Assembly (NCBI RefSeq): GCF_014236855.1
Contig: NZ_CP051261.1
Span: 620,001-684,000 of the forward strand
Direction of reading: 5' to 3'
DNA: 64,000 bases
Origin: Xanthomonas sp. SI
GTDB lineage: Bacteria; Pseudomonadota; Gammaproteobacteria; Xanthomonadales; Xanthomonadaceae
Shown: one piece after another, positions 7,401 through 18,845 of the stretch
Layout: every line of letters starts with the position of its first letter
Position numbering within the stretch: the stretch's first letter is position 1
Program-made: the position numbers and the translations under genes
Notes under the pieces: model-generated
The model's input: only the letters and a program-made list of their open reading frames with translations
Database searches by the model: none
Told to the model about the DNA's origin: nothing

Positions 7401-10400
7401 TCACGCTGGCCGCTCCGCCGCCGCCACTGCCGCCTCGCGCCGCGCCGCGCGGCGTTCGCGGTAGGCACGCATCCGCTCGGAGGCGCGCTCCATGTACAGG
7501 TAGATCACCGGGGTGGTGTACAGGGTGACCAGCTGCGACAGCAGCAGGCCGCCGACGATGGCGATGCCCAGCGGGCGCCGCAGTTCCGAGCCGATGCCGT
7601 CGCCCAGCGCCAGCGGCAGCGCGCCGAGCATCGCCGCGGCGGTGGTCATCATGATCGGGCGGAAGCGCAGCAAACAGGCGCGGCGGATCGCATCGTGCGC
7701 GTTGGCGCCCTCGCGGCGCGCGTCGATCGCGAAGTCGATCATCATGATCGCGTTCTTCTTGACGATGCCGATCAGCAGCACGATGCCGACGATGCCGTCC
7801 ACCGACAGGCTCAGCCCGCACAGCATCAACGCCAGCAGCGCGCCGACGCCGGCCGGCGGCAGCGTGGAGATGATCGTCAGCGGATGGATGTAGCTCTCGT
7901 AGAGCACGCCGAGCACGATGTAGATCAACACCACCGAGGCCAGCAGCAGCCACACGATGTCGGTCTGGCTGCCGGTGTATTCGGCGGCCTTGCCGATGAA
8001 TTCGGCATGCAGCTGCGGCGGCAGCTGCAGTTGCTCGTTGGTCTCCTCGATCGCCGCCACCGCCTGCGACAGCGAGTAGCCCGGCGCCAGGTTGAACGAG
8101 ACGGTGATCGCCGGCAGCTGCTGCTGGTGGCTGACCACCAGCGGCGTGGTCGCGATCCTGGCCTCGGCCACTGCGGCCAGCGGCACGGTGCCGCCGCTGC
8201 CGACGGCGATGCCGGTGTTCTGGTTGCCGATGCCGGTGGCGGTGGACGAGTTGCTGGAAGTGGTCTGGCCGAAGCTGGTGGCGTTGCTGGCGGTCAGCGC
8301 GCCGCTGCCGTTGCTGGTCACCGCCAGCTGGTGCAGCAGCGCGGTGCTGTTGCGGAACTGCGGCGCTACTTCCAGCACCACGCGGTACTGGTTGAGCTGG
8401 GTGAAGATGGTGGAGATCTGGCGCTGGCCGAAGGCGTCGTACAGGGTGTCGTCGATGGTCTGCATCGGCACGCCCAGCGCGCTGGCCTTGTCGCGGTCGA
8501 CAGTCAGCTCCAGCGCACGGCCTTGGTTGGCCAGGTTGTTGTCCACGTCGGCCAGTTCCGGACGCTTGCGCAGCGCCTCGGTCAGGCGCGCGGCCTGGGT
8601 CGCCAGTTCGGCGCTGTCCACGTCCGACAGCGAGTACTGGTATTCGGTCGCGGCCACGCGCGTGTCCAGGGTCACGTCCTGCACCGGCTTCAGGTACAGC
8701 GCCACGCCGGGCAACCCGGCCACCGCCTTCTGCAGCCGCGGCAGCACCTCCTCCAGGCTGTCGCGGTCGCCGCGGGTCTTCAGCACGATGCTCAGCTGGC
8801 CCTGGTTGAGGGTGGGATTCATCGAGCCGGCGCCGATGAAGGCGGCCACGCCGGTCACCGCCGGATCCCGGCGCAGCGCCTCGGCCACCGCCTGGGTGCG
8901 CTGCTGCATCTGCGGGAACGCCACGTTCTGGTCGGCCTGGACCACGCCGGTGATCAGCCCGGTGTCCTGCTCGGGCAGCAGGCCCTTGGGGATCACCACG
9001 TACAGCACCACGGTCAGCACCATCGTCGCCAGCGCGATCGCCAGGGTCAGCGGCTGGTGGGCGAGCACCCAGTCCAGCGAGCGCTCGTACAGCGCCACGG
9101 TGCGCGTCCACACGGTGGTCTTGCCGGCCGCGGCCGCGCGCTCGTGCGCGTCCTCGCCTTCGGGCAGCGCGTCGGGCTTGAGCAGGTAGGCGCACATCAT
9201 CGGCGTCAGCGTCAGCGACACCAGCATCGAGATCGTCACCGCGATCGACAGCACCCAGGCGAACTCGTGGAACAGGCGTCCGGTGACGCCCGGCATCAGC
9301 AGCAGCGGCAGGAATACCGCCACCAGCGACACGGTCAGCGACAGCACGGTGAAGCCGATCTGCTTGGCGCCGATCTCCGCCGCCTCCGGTCCGCTCTTGC
9401 CCTGTTCGATGTAGCGCACGATGTTCTCGATCATCACGATCGCATCGTCGACCACGAAGCCGGTGGCCACCACCAGCGCCATCAGCGACAGGTTGTCCAG
9501 CGACATGTCGGCGAAGGCCATCACCGCGAAGGTGCCGGCCAGCGACAGCGGCACCGCCACCGACGGGATGATCGTGGCCCACAGGCGGCGCAGGAACACG
9601 AAGATCACCGCGACCACCAGGCCGATGGTCAGGATCAGGGTGAACTTGACCTCGTGCACCGAGGCGCGGATGGTCTCGGTGCGGTCGGAGAACACGTCCA
9701 GGTGCACGCCGCTGGGCAACACCGCCTGCAGTTGCGGCAGGATCGTGCGGATCTGTTCCACCGTCTGCACGATGTTGGCGCCGGGCTGGCGGCGGATCTC
9801 CAGCAGCACCGCCGGCTTGCCGTCAGCCCAGGCCGCGAGCTGGTCGTTCTCCACTCCGTCCACCACCTGTGCCACGTCCGACAGCCGCACCGGCGCGCCG
9901 TTCTTGTAGCTGATGACGGTGTCGCGGTAGTCGGCGGCGCTGGACAGCTGGTCGTTGGTGCCGATGCTGTAGGACTGGGTCTTGCCGTTGAGCGAGCCCT
10001 TCGGCGCGTTGACGTTGGTCTCGGTCAGCGCGCTGCGCAGCGCCTCCATGGTCAGGCCCATGTTCGACAGCTGCGCCGGGTTGACCTGGATGCGCACGGC
10101 CGGGCGCACGTTGCCGGCGATCGACACCAGGCCCACGCCCGGCACCTGCGACAGGCGCTGCGCCAGGATCGAGTCGGCGTAGTTGTTGACGTCGCGCAGC
10201 GGCAGCGTCTCGGAGCTGAGCTTGAGGGTGATGATCGCCGCATCGGCCGGGTTCACCCGGTTGTAGACCGGCTGGTAGGGCAGCGACGAGGGCAGGGTGG
10301 ACTGGCGGATCGCCGCCTGCACGTCCTGCGCGGCGATGTCGATGTCGCGGTCCATCGCGAACTGCAGGATGATCGTGGACAGGCCCGCCGACGAATCGGA

Positions 10401-10643
10401 GGTCATCATCTGCAACCCGGAAATCTGTCCCAGCTGCCGCTCCAGCGGCGTGGTCACCAGCGAAGCCATGGTGCTGGCGTTGGCGCCGGGGTACTGGGTG
10501 GTCACCACCAGGCTGGGCGAGTCGATCTCCGGCAGCGCCGACACCGGCAGCTGCCGGTAGCCGAGGATGCCGAGCAACAGCACGCCTGCCATCAGCAAGG
10601 TGGTGGCGATCGGGCGGCGGATGAAGATCGTCGAAAAGCCCAC
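7401..10643 (-). CDS. mdtB: RND efflux transporter permease, MdtB-like
   Basis: A 1080-residue RND pump with the FIRRPIATTLLMAG opening, 12 TM helices, two periplasmic loops, the TM4 acidic pair in GFVVDDAIVMIENIVRYIEQG and the TM10 Lys in IGIVKKNAIMMIDFAI. It starts with GTG at 10643, supported by an AAGGA sequence 8-9 bases upstream. A Ser/Thr/Asn-rich insert near residues 770-800 (NGSGALTASNATSFGQTTSSNSS) makes it a little longer than E. coli MdtB. It follows the adaptor gene and the small 82-codon gene, and precedes the MdtC-like pump. Together the genes should form an MdtABC tripartite system with an outer-membrane TolC-type channel encoded elsewhere. Confidence 0.93.
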   Translation of the reverse strand: MGFSTIFIRRPIATTLLMAGVLLLGILGYRQLPVSALPEIDSPSLVVTTQYPGANASTMASLVTTPLERQLGQISGLQMMTSDSSAGLSTIILQFAMDRDIDIAAQDVQAAIRQSTLPSSLPYQPVYNRVNPADAAIITLKLSSETLPLRDVNNYADSILAQRLSQVPGVGLVSIAGNVRPAVRIQVNPAQLSNMGLTMEALRSALTETNVNAPKGSLNGKTQSYSIGTNDQLSSAADYRDTVISYKNGAPVRLSDVAQVVDGVENDQLAAWADGKPAVLLEIRRQPGANIVQTVEQIRTILPQLQAVLPSGVHLDVFSDRTETIRASVHEVKFTLILTIGLVVAVIFVFLRRLWATIIPSVAVPLSLAGTFAVMAFADMSLDNLSLMALVVATGFVVDDAIVMIENIVRYIEQGKSGPEAAEIGAKQIGFTVLSLTVSLVAVFLPLLLMPGVTGRLFHEFAWVLSIAVTISMLVSLTLTPMMCAYLLKPDALPEGEDAHERAAAAGKTTVWTRTVALYERSLDWVLAHQPLTLAIALATMVLTVVLYVVIPKGLLPEQDTGLITGVVQADQNVAFPQMQQRTQAVAEALRRDPAVTGVAAFIGAGSMNPTLNQGQLSIVLKTRGDRDSLEEVLPRLQKAVAGLPGVALYLKPVQDVTLDTRVAATEYQYSLSDVDSAELATQAARLTEALRKRPELADVDNNLANQGRALELTVDRDKASALGVPMQTIDDTLYDAFGQRQISTIFTQLNQYRVVLEVAPQFRNSTALLHQLAVTSNGSGALTASNATSFGQTTSSNSSTATGIGNQNTGIAVGSGGTVPLAAVAEARIATTPLVVSHQQQLPAITVSFNLAPGYSLSQAVAAIEETNEQLQLPPQLHAEFIGKAAEYTGSQTDIVWLLLASVVLIYIVLGVLYESYIHPLTIISTLPPAGVGALLALMLCGLSLSVDGIVGIVLLIGIVKKNAIMMIDFAIDARREGANAHDAIRRACLLRFRPIMMTTAAAMLGALPLALGDGIGSELRRPLGIAIVGGLLLSQLVTLYTTPVIYLYMERASERMRAYRERRAARREAAVAAAERPA

Positions 10644-10665
10644 AGGAATATCCTTGCTGGAGAGG

Positions 10666-10694
10666 TCCCGGACCCGGACGGACCGGGGCCGGGG
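10666..10694 (-). other. intercistronic hairpin before mdtB
   Basis: On the transcribed strand an 11-bp stem with one mismatch (10667-10677 with 10683-10693, all G/C apart from the mismatch) and a 5-base loop lies 12 bases after the stop of the small gene and about 23 bases before the mdtB start. There is no U-tract, so it is more likely an mRNA-stability or partial-termination element than a full terminator. Confidence 0.7.
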
Positions 10695-10706
10695 AAAGCC
10701 GTTGCG

Positions 10707-10955
10707 TCAGTCGTCGAGTGACATCTGGTCGAACAGGTTGGTCAGATCGCAGTTCGGCGCAACCGTGACGACGTTGCCCTGGAACGCGTATCCACGCCGT
10801 CCCCATTGCCCGTAGACGTCGGTGGCCGAGGCGATGACGGTGCGGCTCTGCAGCGCGTCGAGTGGCGGGCCGGCGGCGAAGCCTTGCTGGTCGATCAGCA
10901 ACGTCTGCAGACGCTGCGCAAGCGGGTCTTGGGAGGCGATGACGACATTGGTCAT
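10707..10955 (-). CDS. 82-residue hypothetical protein inside the efflux operon
   Basis: The frame has a strong ribosome-binding site (AAGAGGAA, 7 bases before ATG) and strongly G/C-biased third codon positions, so I believe it is translated. The product is soluble: no signal peptide, no TM segment, one Cys, an acidic C terminus (FDQMSLDD), and a middle rich in Val, Ile and Gly (TVIASATDVYGQWGRRGYAFQGNVVTV). I recognise no family. It lies between the periplasmic adaptor and the first RND pump, separated from each by a strong hairpin, so its dosage may differ from theirs. It could be a regulator or accessory of the pump, or an unrelated peptide that uses it. Its base composition is slightly less biased than that of its neighbours. 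Confidence 0.75.
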   Translation of the reverse strand: MTNVVIASQDPLAQRLQTLLIDQQGFAAGPPLDALQSRTVIASATDVYGQWGRRGYAFQGNVVTVAPNCDLTNLFDQMSLDD

Positions 10956-10975
10956 GATGGGATTCCTCTTGAGGG

Positions 10976-11007
10976 TGACGGGCGGGGAGCGCGTGCTCCG
11001 CCCGTCA
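10976..11007 (-). other. intercistronic hairpin after mdtA
   Basis: TGACGGGCGG pairs with CCGCCCGTCA and the stem continues through GGAGC/GCTCC with a two-base bulge around a GCGT loop. It lies between the adaptor stop (11067) and the ribosome-binding site of the 82-codon gene. No U-tract follows on the transcribed strand. It is a strong candidate for an mRNA-processing or 3'-end-protecting structure. Confidence 0.75.
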
Positions 11008-11066
11008 TCCAGACGCGCCGCAACCGCGGTGCGAGCCGCGTGCCGCGCGTGCCGATGCCGGCCTGC

Positions 11067-12317
11067 TCAGCGCGGTCCGCCGCCGCGCCGGCCGCCGCCG
11101 CCGTCCTTGCGCTGCTGCTTGCTCTCGGCCGCCTTCAGCTCGGCCTCGCTCGGCTGCGGTGGCGCCTCGCCCGGCTTCAGCGGGGCGACCTTGCTGCCCG
11201 GCTTGAGCCGGAACTGGCCCTCGGTGACCACCCGCTCGCCGGCCTTCAGGCCCTGCGCCAACTGCACCTGGCTGTCGCCCACTTCCGCACCCTGCTTGAC
11301 CGTCTGCATCTTGACCGTGTTGTCGCCCTGCACCACGTACACGTAGTCGCCGTCGGGGCCGCGCTGCACCGCCTGGGTCGGCACCACCACGCCGTTGTCC
11401 AGCGTGCGCAGGGTCAGCCGCACGTTGACGAACTGGCCCGGCCACAGCGCATTGCCGGGGTTGGGGAACACCGCGCGGACCTTGAAGGTGCCGGTGTCGC
11501 TGCTGATCTGGTTGTCGACCACGTCGACCTGGCCGTCGCCGGCGATCACGTGCGCGTCGCTGCGGTCCAGCGCCGCCACCGTCAGCGGTCCGGCCGCCTG
11601 CGCCTCGCGCAGGCCCTGCAGCTCGCGCTCGGCCAGGTTGAAGACCACGTAGATCGGATGGATCTGGGTGATGGTGACGATGCTGCTGCTGGTGCTGACG
11701 ATGTTGCCCACGTCCACGCCGCGCAGGCCGGTGATGCCGTCGATCGGGGCGAGGATGCGGGTGTACTGCAGCTGCACCTGCGCCGCGCGCATCGACGCGT
11801 CGTTGGCGGCGACCGCAGCCTCGTACTGCGCCACCTGGTTGCGCTGCGTGTCCAGGTCGGTCTTGGCCACGTACTGGCGGTAGGCCGGCGAATCAGAGCG
11901 CTGGAAAGTGGAGCGGGCGGTGGCCAGGAGTGCCTGATTCTGGCGCTTGCTTGCCGCCGCCTCGTCGTAGCTGGCCTGCAGCGAGCGCGGGTCGATCTGC
12001 GCCAGCACGTCGCCCTTCTTCACTTCCTGGCCTTCGCGGAAGTTCAGGCTCATCAGCTGGCCGCTCACCTGCGGATTGACCGTGACCGTGGCCAACGCAG
12101 TCACCGTGCCGGTGGAGGTGGCGTAGATCGGCACCGCCTGGCTGCTGGCGGCGACCACCGTCACCGGAATCGGCGTGCTCGTGCTGTCGTCGCCATCGCC
12201 GCCCGCGCCCGCGCCGCCGCGGCCATGGCCGTGTCCGCTGCGCAGGAAGTGCGCGCCCACCAGCACCACGGCCACCGCTGCGACGATCAGCAGCGCAATC
12301 TTCCAGAAACGCGACAT
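11067..12317 (-). CDS. mdtA: RND efflux periplasmic adaptor subunit, MdtA-like
   Basis: A 416-residue membrane-fusion protein. Residues 5-22 (WKIALLIVAAVAVVLVGA) form an N-terminal membrane anchor, followed by a Gly/His/Asp-rich linker (GHGHGRGGAGAGGDGDD). The biotinyl-lipoyl half-motifs come next (TVNPQVSGQLMSLNFREGQEV...), then an alpha-hairpin and beta-barrel (RILAPIDGITGLRGVDVGNIV). The protein ends in a basic Gly-rich tail (KDGGGGRRGGGPR). It links the inner-membrane pump to the outer-membrane channel and is the first gene of the operon. The start at 12317 places the anchor at the N terminus; the open frame continues upstream only as shadow. A possible -10 (TATGCT on the minus strand, 12387-12392) would give a leader of about 60 bases. 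Confidence 0.92.
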   Translation of the reverse strand: MSRFWKIALLIVAAVAVVLVGAHFLRSGHGHGRGGAGAGGDGDDSTSTPIPVTVVAASSQAVPIYATSTGTVTALATVTVNPQVSGQLMSLNFREGQEVKKGDVLAQIDPRSLQASYDEAAASKRQNQALLATARSTFQRSDSPAYRQYVAKTDLDTQRNQVAQYEAAVAANDASMRAAQVQLQYTRILAPIDGITGLRGVDVGNIVSTSSSIVTITQIHPIYVVFNLAERELQGLREAQAAGPLTVAALDRSDAHVIAGDGQVDVVDNQISSDTGTFKVRAVFPNPGNALWPGQFVNVRLTLRTLDNGVVVPTQAVQRGPDGDYVYVVQGDNTVKMQTVKQGAEVGDSQVQLAQGLKAGERVVTEGQFRLKPGSKVAPLKPGEAPPQPSEAELKAAESKQQRKDGGGGRRGGGPR

Positions 12318-12603
12318 CCGGGGGGAACTCCTGTGGCGAGGCGGGGTAGGGGACCCTCCCGCAGTGGCTGGTGCGACAAGCGGTGAAGCATATCGCCAGC
12401 GCGTTGCGATTGGACCATGACTTAAGGGAGGGGGACGCGCGCCTGCAGCCACCGGCGCTGGTAGCGGCAACGCACCGGCAGCGGATCGGTTGACACGGAT
12501 TCCTAAGGGTTTTTTCGCCGCGGCGGCGCGTTGGCCGGTGCCGGCCTGCCGCGAATGCAATACATTGACTGAACGCCTTGCAAAAACCGATCGGAGATTT
12601 CCC

Positions 12604-13914
12604 ATGCCGCGCCTGTCCCGCCTGCTGTCCGCCCTGCTGCTCGCCGTCCCCGCGCTGGCCTGCGCCCAGTCCGCCGAACGCCCGGAAGTGGCGGCCGCGG
12701 CAGCCAAGCTGCAGGCCAAGGTGGTCGAGTGGCGGCGCGACTTCCACCAGCACCCCGAACTGTCCAACCGCGAAGAGCGCACTTCTGCCAAGGTCGCCGA
12801 GCGGCTGCGCGCGCTGGGCCTGAAGCCGCAGACCGGGATCGCTCACCACGGCGTGGTGGCGATCATCAAGGGCGCCCTGCCGGGGCCCAAGATCGCCCTG
12901 CGCGCGGACATGGACGCGCTGCCGGTGACCGAGCAGACCGGCCTGGCGTTCGCCTCCAAGGCCACCGGCGAGTACCGCGGCGAGACCGTCGGGGTCATGC
13001 ACGCCTGCGGCCACGACGCCCACACCAGCATCCTGCTGGGCGTGGCCGAAGCGCTGGTGGCGATGCGCGCGCAGCTGCCGGGCGAGGTGATGCTGGTGTT
13101 CCAGCCCTCCGAGGAGGGCGCGCCGGGCAATGAGGAGGGCGGCGCCTCGCTGATGCTGAAGGAAGGCCTGTTCCGCGACTTCAAGCCCGACGCGATGTTC
13201 GGCCTGCACGTGTTCTCCAGCGTGCAGGCGGGCAAGATCGCGGTGCGCGGCGGCCCGCTGATGGCCGCCTCGGACCGCTTCAGCATCAAGGTGATCGGCC
13301 GCCAGACCCACGGCTCGGCGCCGTGGAACGGGATCGACCCGATCGTGGCCAGCGCCGACCTGATCGGCGCGGCGCAGACCGTGGTCAGCCGCCGCGCCAA
13401 CATTTCCAGGCAGCCGGCGGTGCTCAGCTTCGGCGCGATCAAGGGCGGCATCCGCTACAACATCATTCCCGACGACGTGGAGATGGTCGGCACCATCCGC
13501 ACCTTCGACGAAGGCATGCGCCAGCAGATCTTCGCCGACCTGAAGACCGTCGCCGAGCACACCGCCGCCGCGCACGGCGCCAGGGCCGAGGCGCACGTGC
13601 CCGACCAGGACGGCAACCCGGCCACGGTCAACGACCCGGCGCTGACCGCGAAGATGCTGCCCAGCCTGCAGGCGGTGGTCGGTGCCGACAACGTCTACGA
13701 GCCGCCGCTGCAGATGGGCGCGGAAGATTTCTCGTTCTACGCGCAGCAGGTGCCGTCGATGTTCTTCTTCGTCGGCGCCACCGGCCCCGGCATCGATCCG
13801 GCGACCGCACCGAGCAACCACTCGCCGCAGTTCCTGCTCGACGAATCGGCGCTGGATGTGGGCCTGCGCGCGCTGCTGCAGGTGTCCTTGGACTATCTGG
13901 GTGTGAAGCGGTGA
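12604..13914 (+). CDS. M20 family metallopeptidase / amidohydrolase, exported
   Basis: A 436-residue M20D amidohydrolase (HipO, IAA-amino-acid hydrolase type). Residues 1-21 form a signal peptide (LLSALLLAVPALACAQ), so it works in the periplasm or outside. The metal-binding Cys and His are in VMHACGHDAHTSILL, the catalytic/metal Glu pair in PSEEGAPGNEEGG, and further ligands in GLHVFSSV and near the C-terminal QMGAEDFSFYAQQVP. A dimerisation lid with RQTHGSAPWNGIDPI is present. The family removes an acyl group from amino acids or cleaves small peptides; the substrate is not evident. It is divergent from the mdt operon across 286 bp. The heptamer repeat element begins immediately at its stop. 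Confidence 0.88.
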   Translation: MPRLSRLLSALLLAVPALACAQSAERPEVAAAAAKLQAKVVEWRRDFHQHPELSNREERTSAKVAERLRALGLKPQTGIAHHGVVAIIKGALPGPKIALRADMDALPVTEQTGLAFASKATGEYRGETVGVMHACGHDAHTSILLGVAEALVAMRAQLPGEVMLVFQPSEEGAPGNEEGGASLMLKEGLFRDFKPDAMFGLHVFSSVQAGKIAVRGGPLMAASDRFSIKVIGRQTHGSAPWNGIDPIVASADLIGAAQTVVSRRANISRQPAVLSFGAIKGGIRYNIIPDDVEMVGTIRTFDEGMRQQIFADLKTVAEHTAAAHGARAEAHVPDQDGNPATVNDPALTAKMLPSLQAVVGADNVYEPPLQMGAEDFSFYAQQVPSMFFFVGATGPGIDPATAPSNHSPQFLLDESALDVGLRALLQVSLDYLGVKR

Positions 13915-14060
13915 TTCGGGATTGGGGATTGGGGATTCGTCAAAGCAGTTGCCCGCGGCGGCGATAGCGCCGCACGCTTTGGCACTGGATCCGATTGGCA
14001 AAGCCGCAGCTCGCGCAGTGCGCTTTTACCAATCCCGAATCCCGACTCCCCAATCCCGAC
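13915..14060. repeat. inverted heptamer-array element
   Basis: The left arm (13915-13939) has three GGGATTG/C heptamers and the right arm (about 14031-14060) has four in inverse orientation (AATCCCG, ACTCCCC). About 90 bp lie between them, including a GGCGGCGATAGCGCCGC hairpin. It belongs to the same family as 7258-7397 and 53727-53833. Confidence 0.8.
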
Positions 14061-14092
14061 ATCTGTATACCTGCCAGCCAGACCGCCCCCGC

Positions 14093-14098
14093 TAGACT
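14093..14098 (+). promoter_or_regulatory. -10-like TAGACT just before queF
   Basis: TAGACT ends 7 bases before the ATG at 14106, so a transcript from it would start at or next to the start codon. There is no Shine-Dalgarno sequence. I infer a leaderless queF mRNA. Confidence 0.45.
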
Positions 14099-14105
14099 GG
14101 CCGGC

Positions 14106-14924
14106 ATGAACACCCCCCAGGATTCCAGTCTCGGCCGCGAGGTCGCGTATCCCTCGCAGTACGATCCCGCGCTGCTGTTCCCGATTCCCCGTGCCGGCGG
14201 CCGCGCCGAGATCGGCCTGGACACCGCGCCGCTGCCGTTCTTCGGCCTCGACCGCTGGCATGCCTACGAACTGGGCTGGCTGGACGCGCAGGGCAAGCCC
14301 TGCGTGGCCACCGCCACCTTGCAGGTGCCATGCACCTCGCCGCAGCTGATCGAATCCAAGTCGCTCAAGCTCTATCTCAACTCGCTCAACGCGATGCGCT
14401 TCAACAGCGCCGAAGCGGTGCGCGCCTGCATCGTCACCGACCTGTCGGCGCGCGCCGGCGCCGACGTGACCATGGAGTTCGGCCTGCCGCCGGTGGACCC
14501 GCTGGGCGAGGGCGAGTCGCTGGACGCGCTGGACATCGCCATCGACTGCTACGGACCGCCACGCCCGCAGTTCCTGCTCGCCGCGGCCGACGACATCGTC
14601 GAGGAAACGTTGAGCAGCGAACTGCTCAAGTCCAATTGCCCGGTCACCGGCCAGCCGGACTGGGCGACGCTGTGCGTGCGCTATCGCGGCGGCCGCATCG
14701 ACCGCGAAGGCCTGCTGCGCTACCTGATCAGCTTCCGCGAGCATGCCGGCTTCCACGAGCAGTGCGTGGAACAGATCTTCCACGATCTGATGACGCGTTG
14801 CCGCCCGCAGTCGCTGCAGGTCGAGGCGCGCTACACCCGCCGTGGCGGCCTGGACATCAATCCCTGGCGGGCCACGCCCGACGTGGCCGAGCCGATCGCC
14901 TTCCACCGCGATCCGCGCCAGTAG
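14106..14924 (+). CDS. queF: NADPH-dependent 7-cyano-7-deazaguanine reductase QueF
   Basis: A 272-residue enzyme of the long, two-domain QueF type. It reduces preQ0 to preQ1 with NADPH in queuosine synthesis for tRNA wobble positions. The signature motif is ESKS (residues 83-86, in [13 protein letters not shown]), the catalytic Cys that forms the thioimide is Cys178 ([10 protein letters not shown]), and the proton donor is Asp185. His217-Glu218 (FHEQC) complete the substrate site. The length is normal for the family. The ATG at 14106 gives the expected N terminus, and the upstream open frame comes from the repeat element. No other queuosine gene is nearby, so it appears to be an isolated unit. 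Confidence 0.96.
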   Translation: MNTPQDSSLGREVAYPSQYDPALLFPIPRAGGRAEIGLDTAPLPFFGLDRWHAYELGWLDAQGKPCVATATLQVPCTSPQLIESKSLKLYLNSLNAMRFNSAEAVRACIVTDLSARAGADVTMEFGLPPVDPLGEGESLDALDIAIDCYGPPRPQFLLAAADDIVEETLSSELLKSNCPVTGQPDWATLCVRYRGGRIDREGLLRYLISFREHAGFHEQCVEQIFHDLMTRCRPQSLQVEARYTRRGGLDINPWRATPDVAEPIAFHRDPRQ

Positions 14925-15028
14925 CGCGCGGCTGAATCGGACCAACGCCATTCACGGCTGCGCGATCCGCTTTTAACAAATCCTGTGCAACCGTGGACGC
15001 ATCCTATCCACGCACGGAGCCACACGCG

Positions 15029-15322
15029 ATGAACAGCGACAAGCGCGCCGATTTTTCGGCAGTCACCGCCAAAGTGGATACCACTGCGGACATCACGCCG
15101 AAGGCGGATTTCTCCGCAGTGCAGGCGCACGTGGACACCACCGCCGAACAGGTGCAGCAGGTCTACGTGGTCAAGTCGGGCGATTCGCTATCCAAGATCG
15201 CCAAGCTGCACTACGGCGACGGCAACGCCTGGACCCGCATCTTCGAAGCCAACCGCGACGTGCTCGACGACCCGGACAAGATCTATCCGGGGCAGACGCT
15301 GAAGCTGCCCGCTCGCGCCTGA
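15029..15322 (+). CDS. small LysM-domain protein with duplicated N-terminal unit
   Basis: A 97-residue protein. Residues 45-94 form a LysM domain (VYVVKSGDSLSKIAKLHYGDG...IYPGQTLKLP) of the kind that binds peptidoglycan. Ahead of it is a duplicated 14-residue unit, ADFSAVTAKVDTTA (7-20) and ADFSAVQAHVDTTA (26-39). There is no signal peptide, which resembles E. coli YgaU/Kbp, a cytoplasmic K+-binding LysM protein; however, I see no BON domain here. The start at 15029 follows a GGAG sequence (CACGGAGCC). The lipoprotein gene follows after 58 bases on the same strand and may be co-transcribed. The binding target is not known. Confidence 0.85.
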   Translation: MNSDKRADFSAVTAKVDTTADITPKADFSAVQAHVDTTAEQVQQVYVVKSGDSLSKIAKLHYGDGNAWTRIFEANRDVLDDPDKIYPGQTLKLPARA

Positions 15323-15380
15323 CCCGCAGCGCACCGCAAATCGTGCGCGATCCATCATTCCATCCAAGGAGCACCACCTC

Positions 15381-15890
15381 ATGAAGATCCATTCGAAGAC
15401 ATTGACCTCTCCGCTGCTGCTGGCGCTGGTCGGCACGCTGGCCCTGGCCGGTTGCAAGAAGCAGGAACAGAGCCAGACCGCCACGCCCGATCCGACCTCC
15501 TCCGCCCCGACCGAGGCGATGCCGGGTCCGGCAGAGACGGCGCCGGCCGCGGCTAATGCCGGCACGGTGACGGTCGCCTCGGTGACCGTGGGCAACACCG
15601 CTGGCGCCGACAAGACGGTGGCGCCGCTGACCACGCTGAGCAGCAAGGACACCATCATCGTCTCGGTGAAGACCGAGGGTTCCTCCACCAACACCAATAT
15701 CGGCGCCAAGCTGCTGTTCCAGGACGGCCAGACCGCCGGCGAACAGAGCGCGACGCTGACCACGGCCGGTGCGGAAACCACCAATGTCTCCTTCACCAAC
15801 GCCAAGGGCTGGCCGGCCGGCAAGTACAAGGCCGAGGTCACCGTGAACGGCCAGCCGGCCGGGACGGCGCAGGAATTCGAAGTCAAGTGA
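15381..15890 (+). CDS. predicted lipoprotein, unknown function
   Basis: A 169-residue protein with a lipoprotein signal: a Lys-containing start, hydrophobic LLLALVGTLALAGC, and a lipobox with Cys25. A Gln/Thr/Pro/Ala-rich linker (about 26-60) leads to a beta-rich domain. Motifs there include TVTVASVTVGNTAGADKTV and a pattern resembling Ig-like or CARDB folds (AGKYKAEVTVNGQPAGTAQEFEV at the end). No enzymatic residues are apparent. There is a ribosome-binding site, AAGGAG, at 15366-15371. The preceding LysM gene and the strong terminator at 15968 suggest a two-gene envelope unit. Confidence 0.8.
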   Translation: MKIHSKTLTSPLLLALVGTLALAGCKKQEQSQTATPDPTSSAPTEAMPGPAETAPAAANAGTVTVASVTVGNTAGADKTVAPLTTLSSKDTIIVSVKTEGSSTNTNIGAKLLFQDGQTAGEQSATLTTAGAETTNVSFTNAKGWPAGKYKAEVTVNGQPAGTAQEFEVK

Positions 15891-18744
<2,854 letters not shown>

Positions 18745-18770
18745 GCGCCGCTGTCGTTCGCTGTTGTATG

Positions 18771-18808
18771 AGCCCGGCCGACGCACGCGCGTCGGCCGGG
18801 CTTTTTTT
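18771..18808 (+). terminator. intrinsic terminator between icd and aceK
   Basis: A perfect 12-bp stem (AGCCCGGCCGAC/GTCGGCCGGGCT) with an 8-base loop is followed by a run of seven T. It separates icd from aceK, so aceK probably has its own promoter. Confidence 0.93.
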
Positions 18809-18833
18809 GCGTTAACGCCGCCGCGCCCGCAGG

Positions 18834-18839
18834 TAGACT
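18834..18839 (+). promoter_or_regulatory. -10-like TAGACT just before aceK
   Basis: TAGACT ends 6 bases before the ATG at 18846 and follows the icd terminator. A transcript from it would begin at about the start codon. No Shine-Dalgarno sequence is present, so a leaderless aceK mRNA is inferred. Confidence 0.45.
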
Positions 18840-18845
18840 GCGGCC

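Noticed and set aside
7176-10721. A plus-strand open frame of about 1180 codons opposite mdtB
   Set aside because: Same shadow composition, no ribosome-binding site, opposite a clear RND pump gene.
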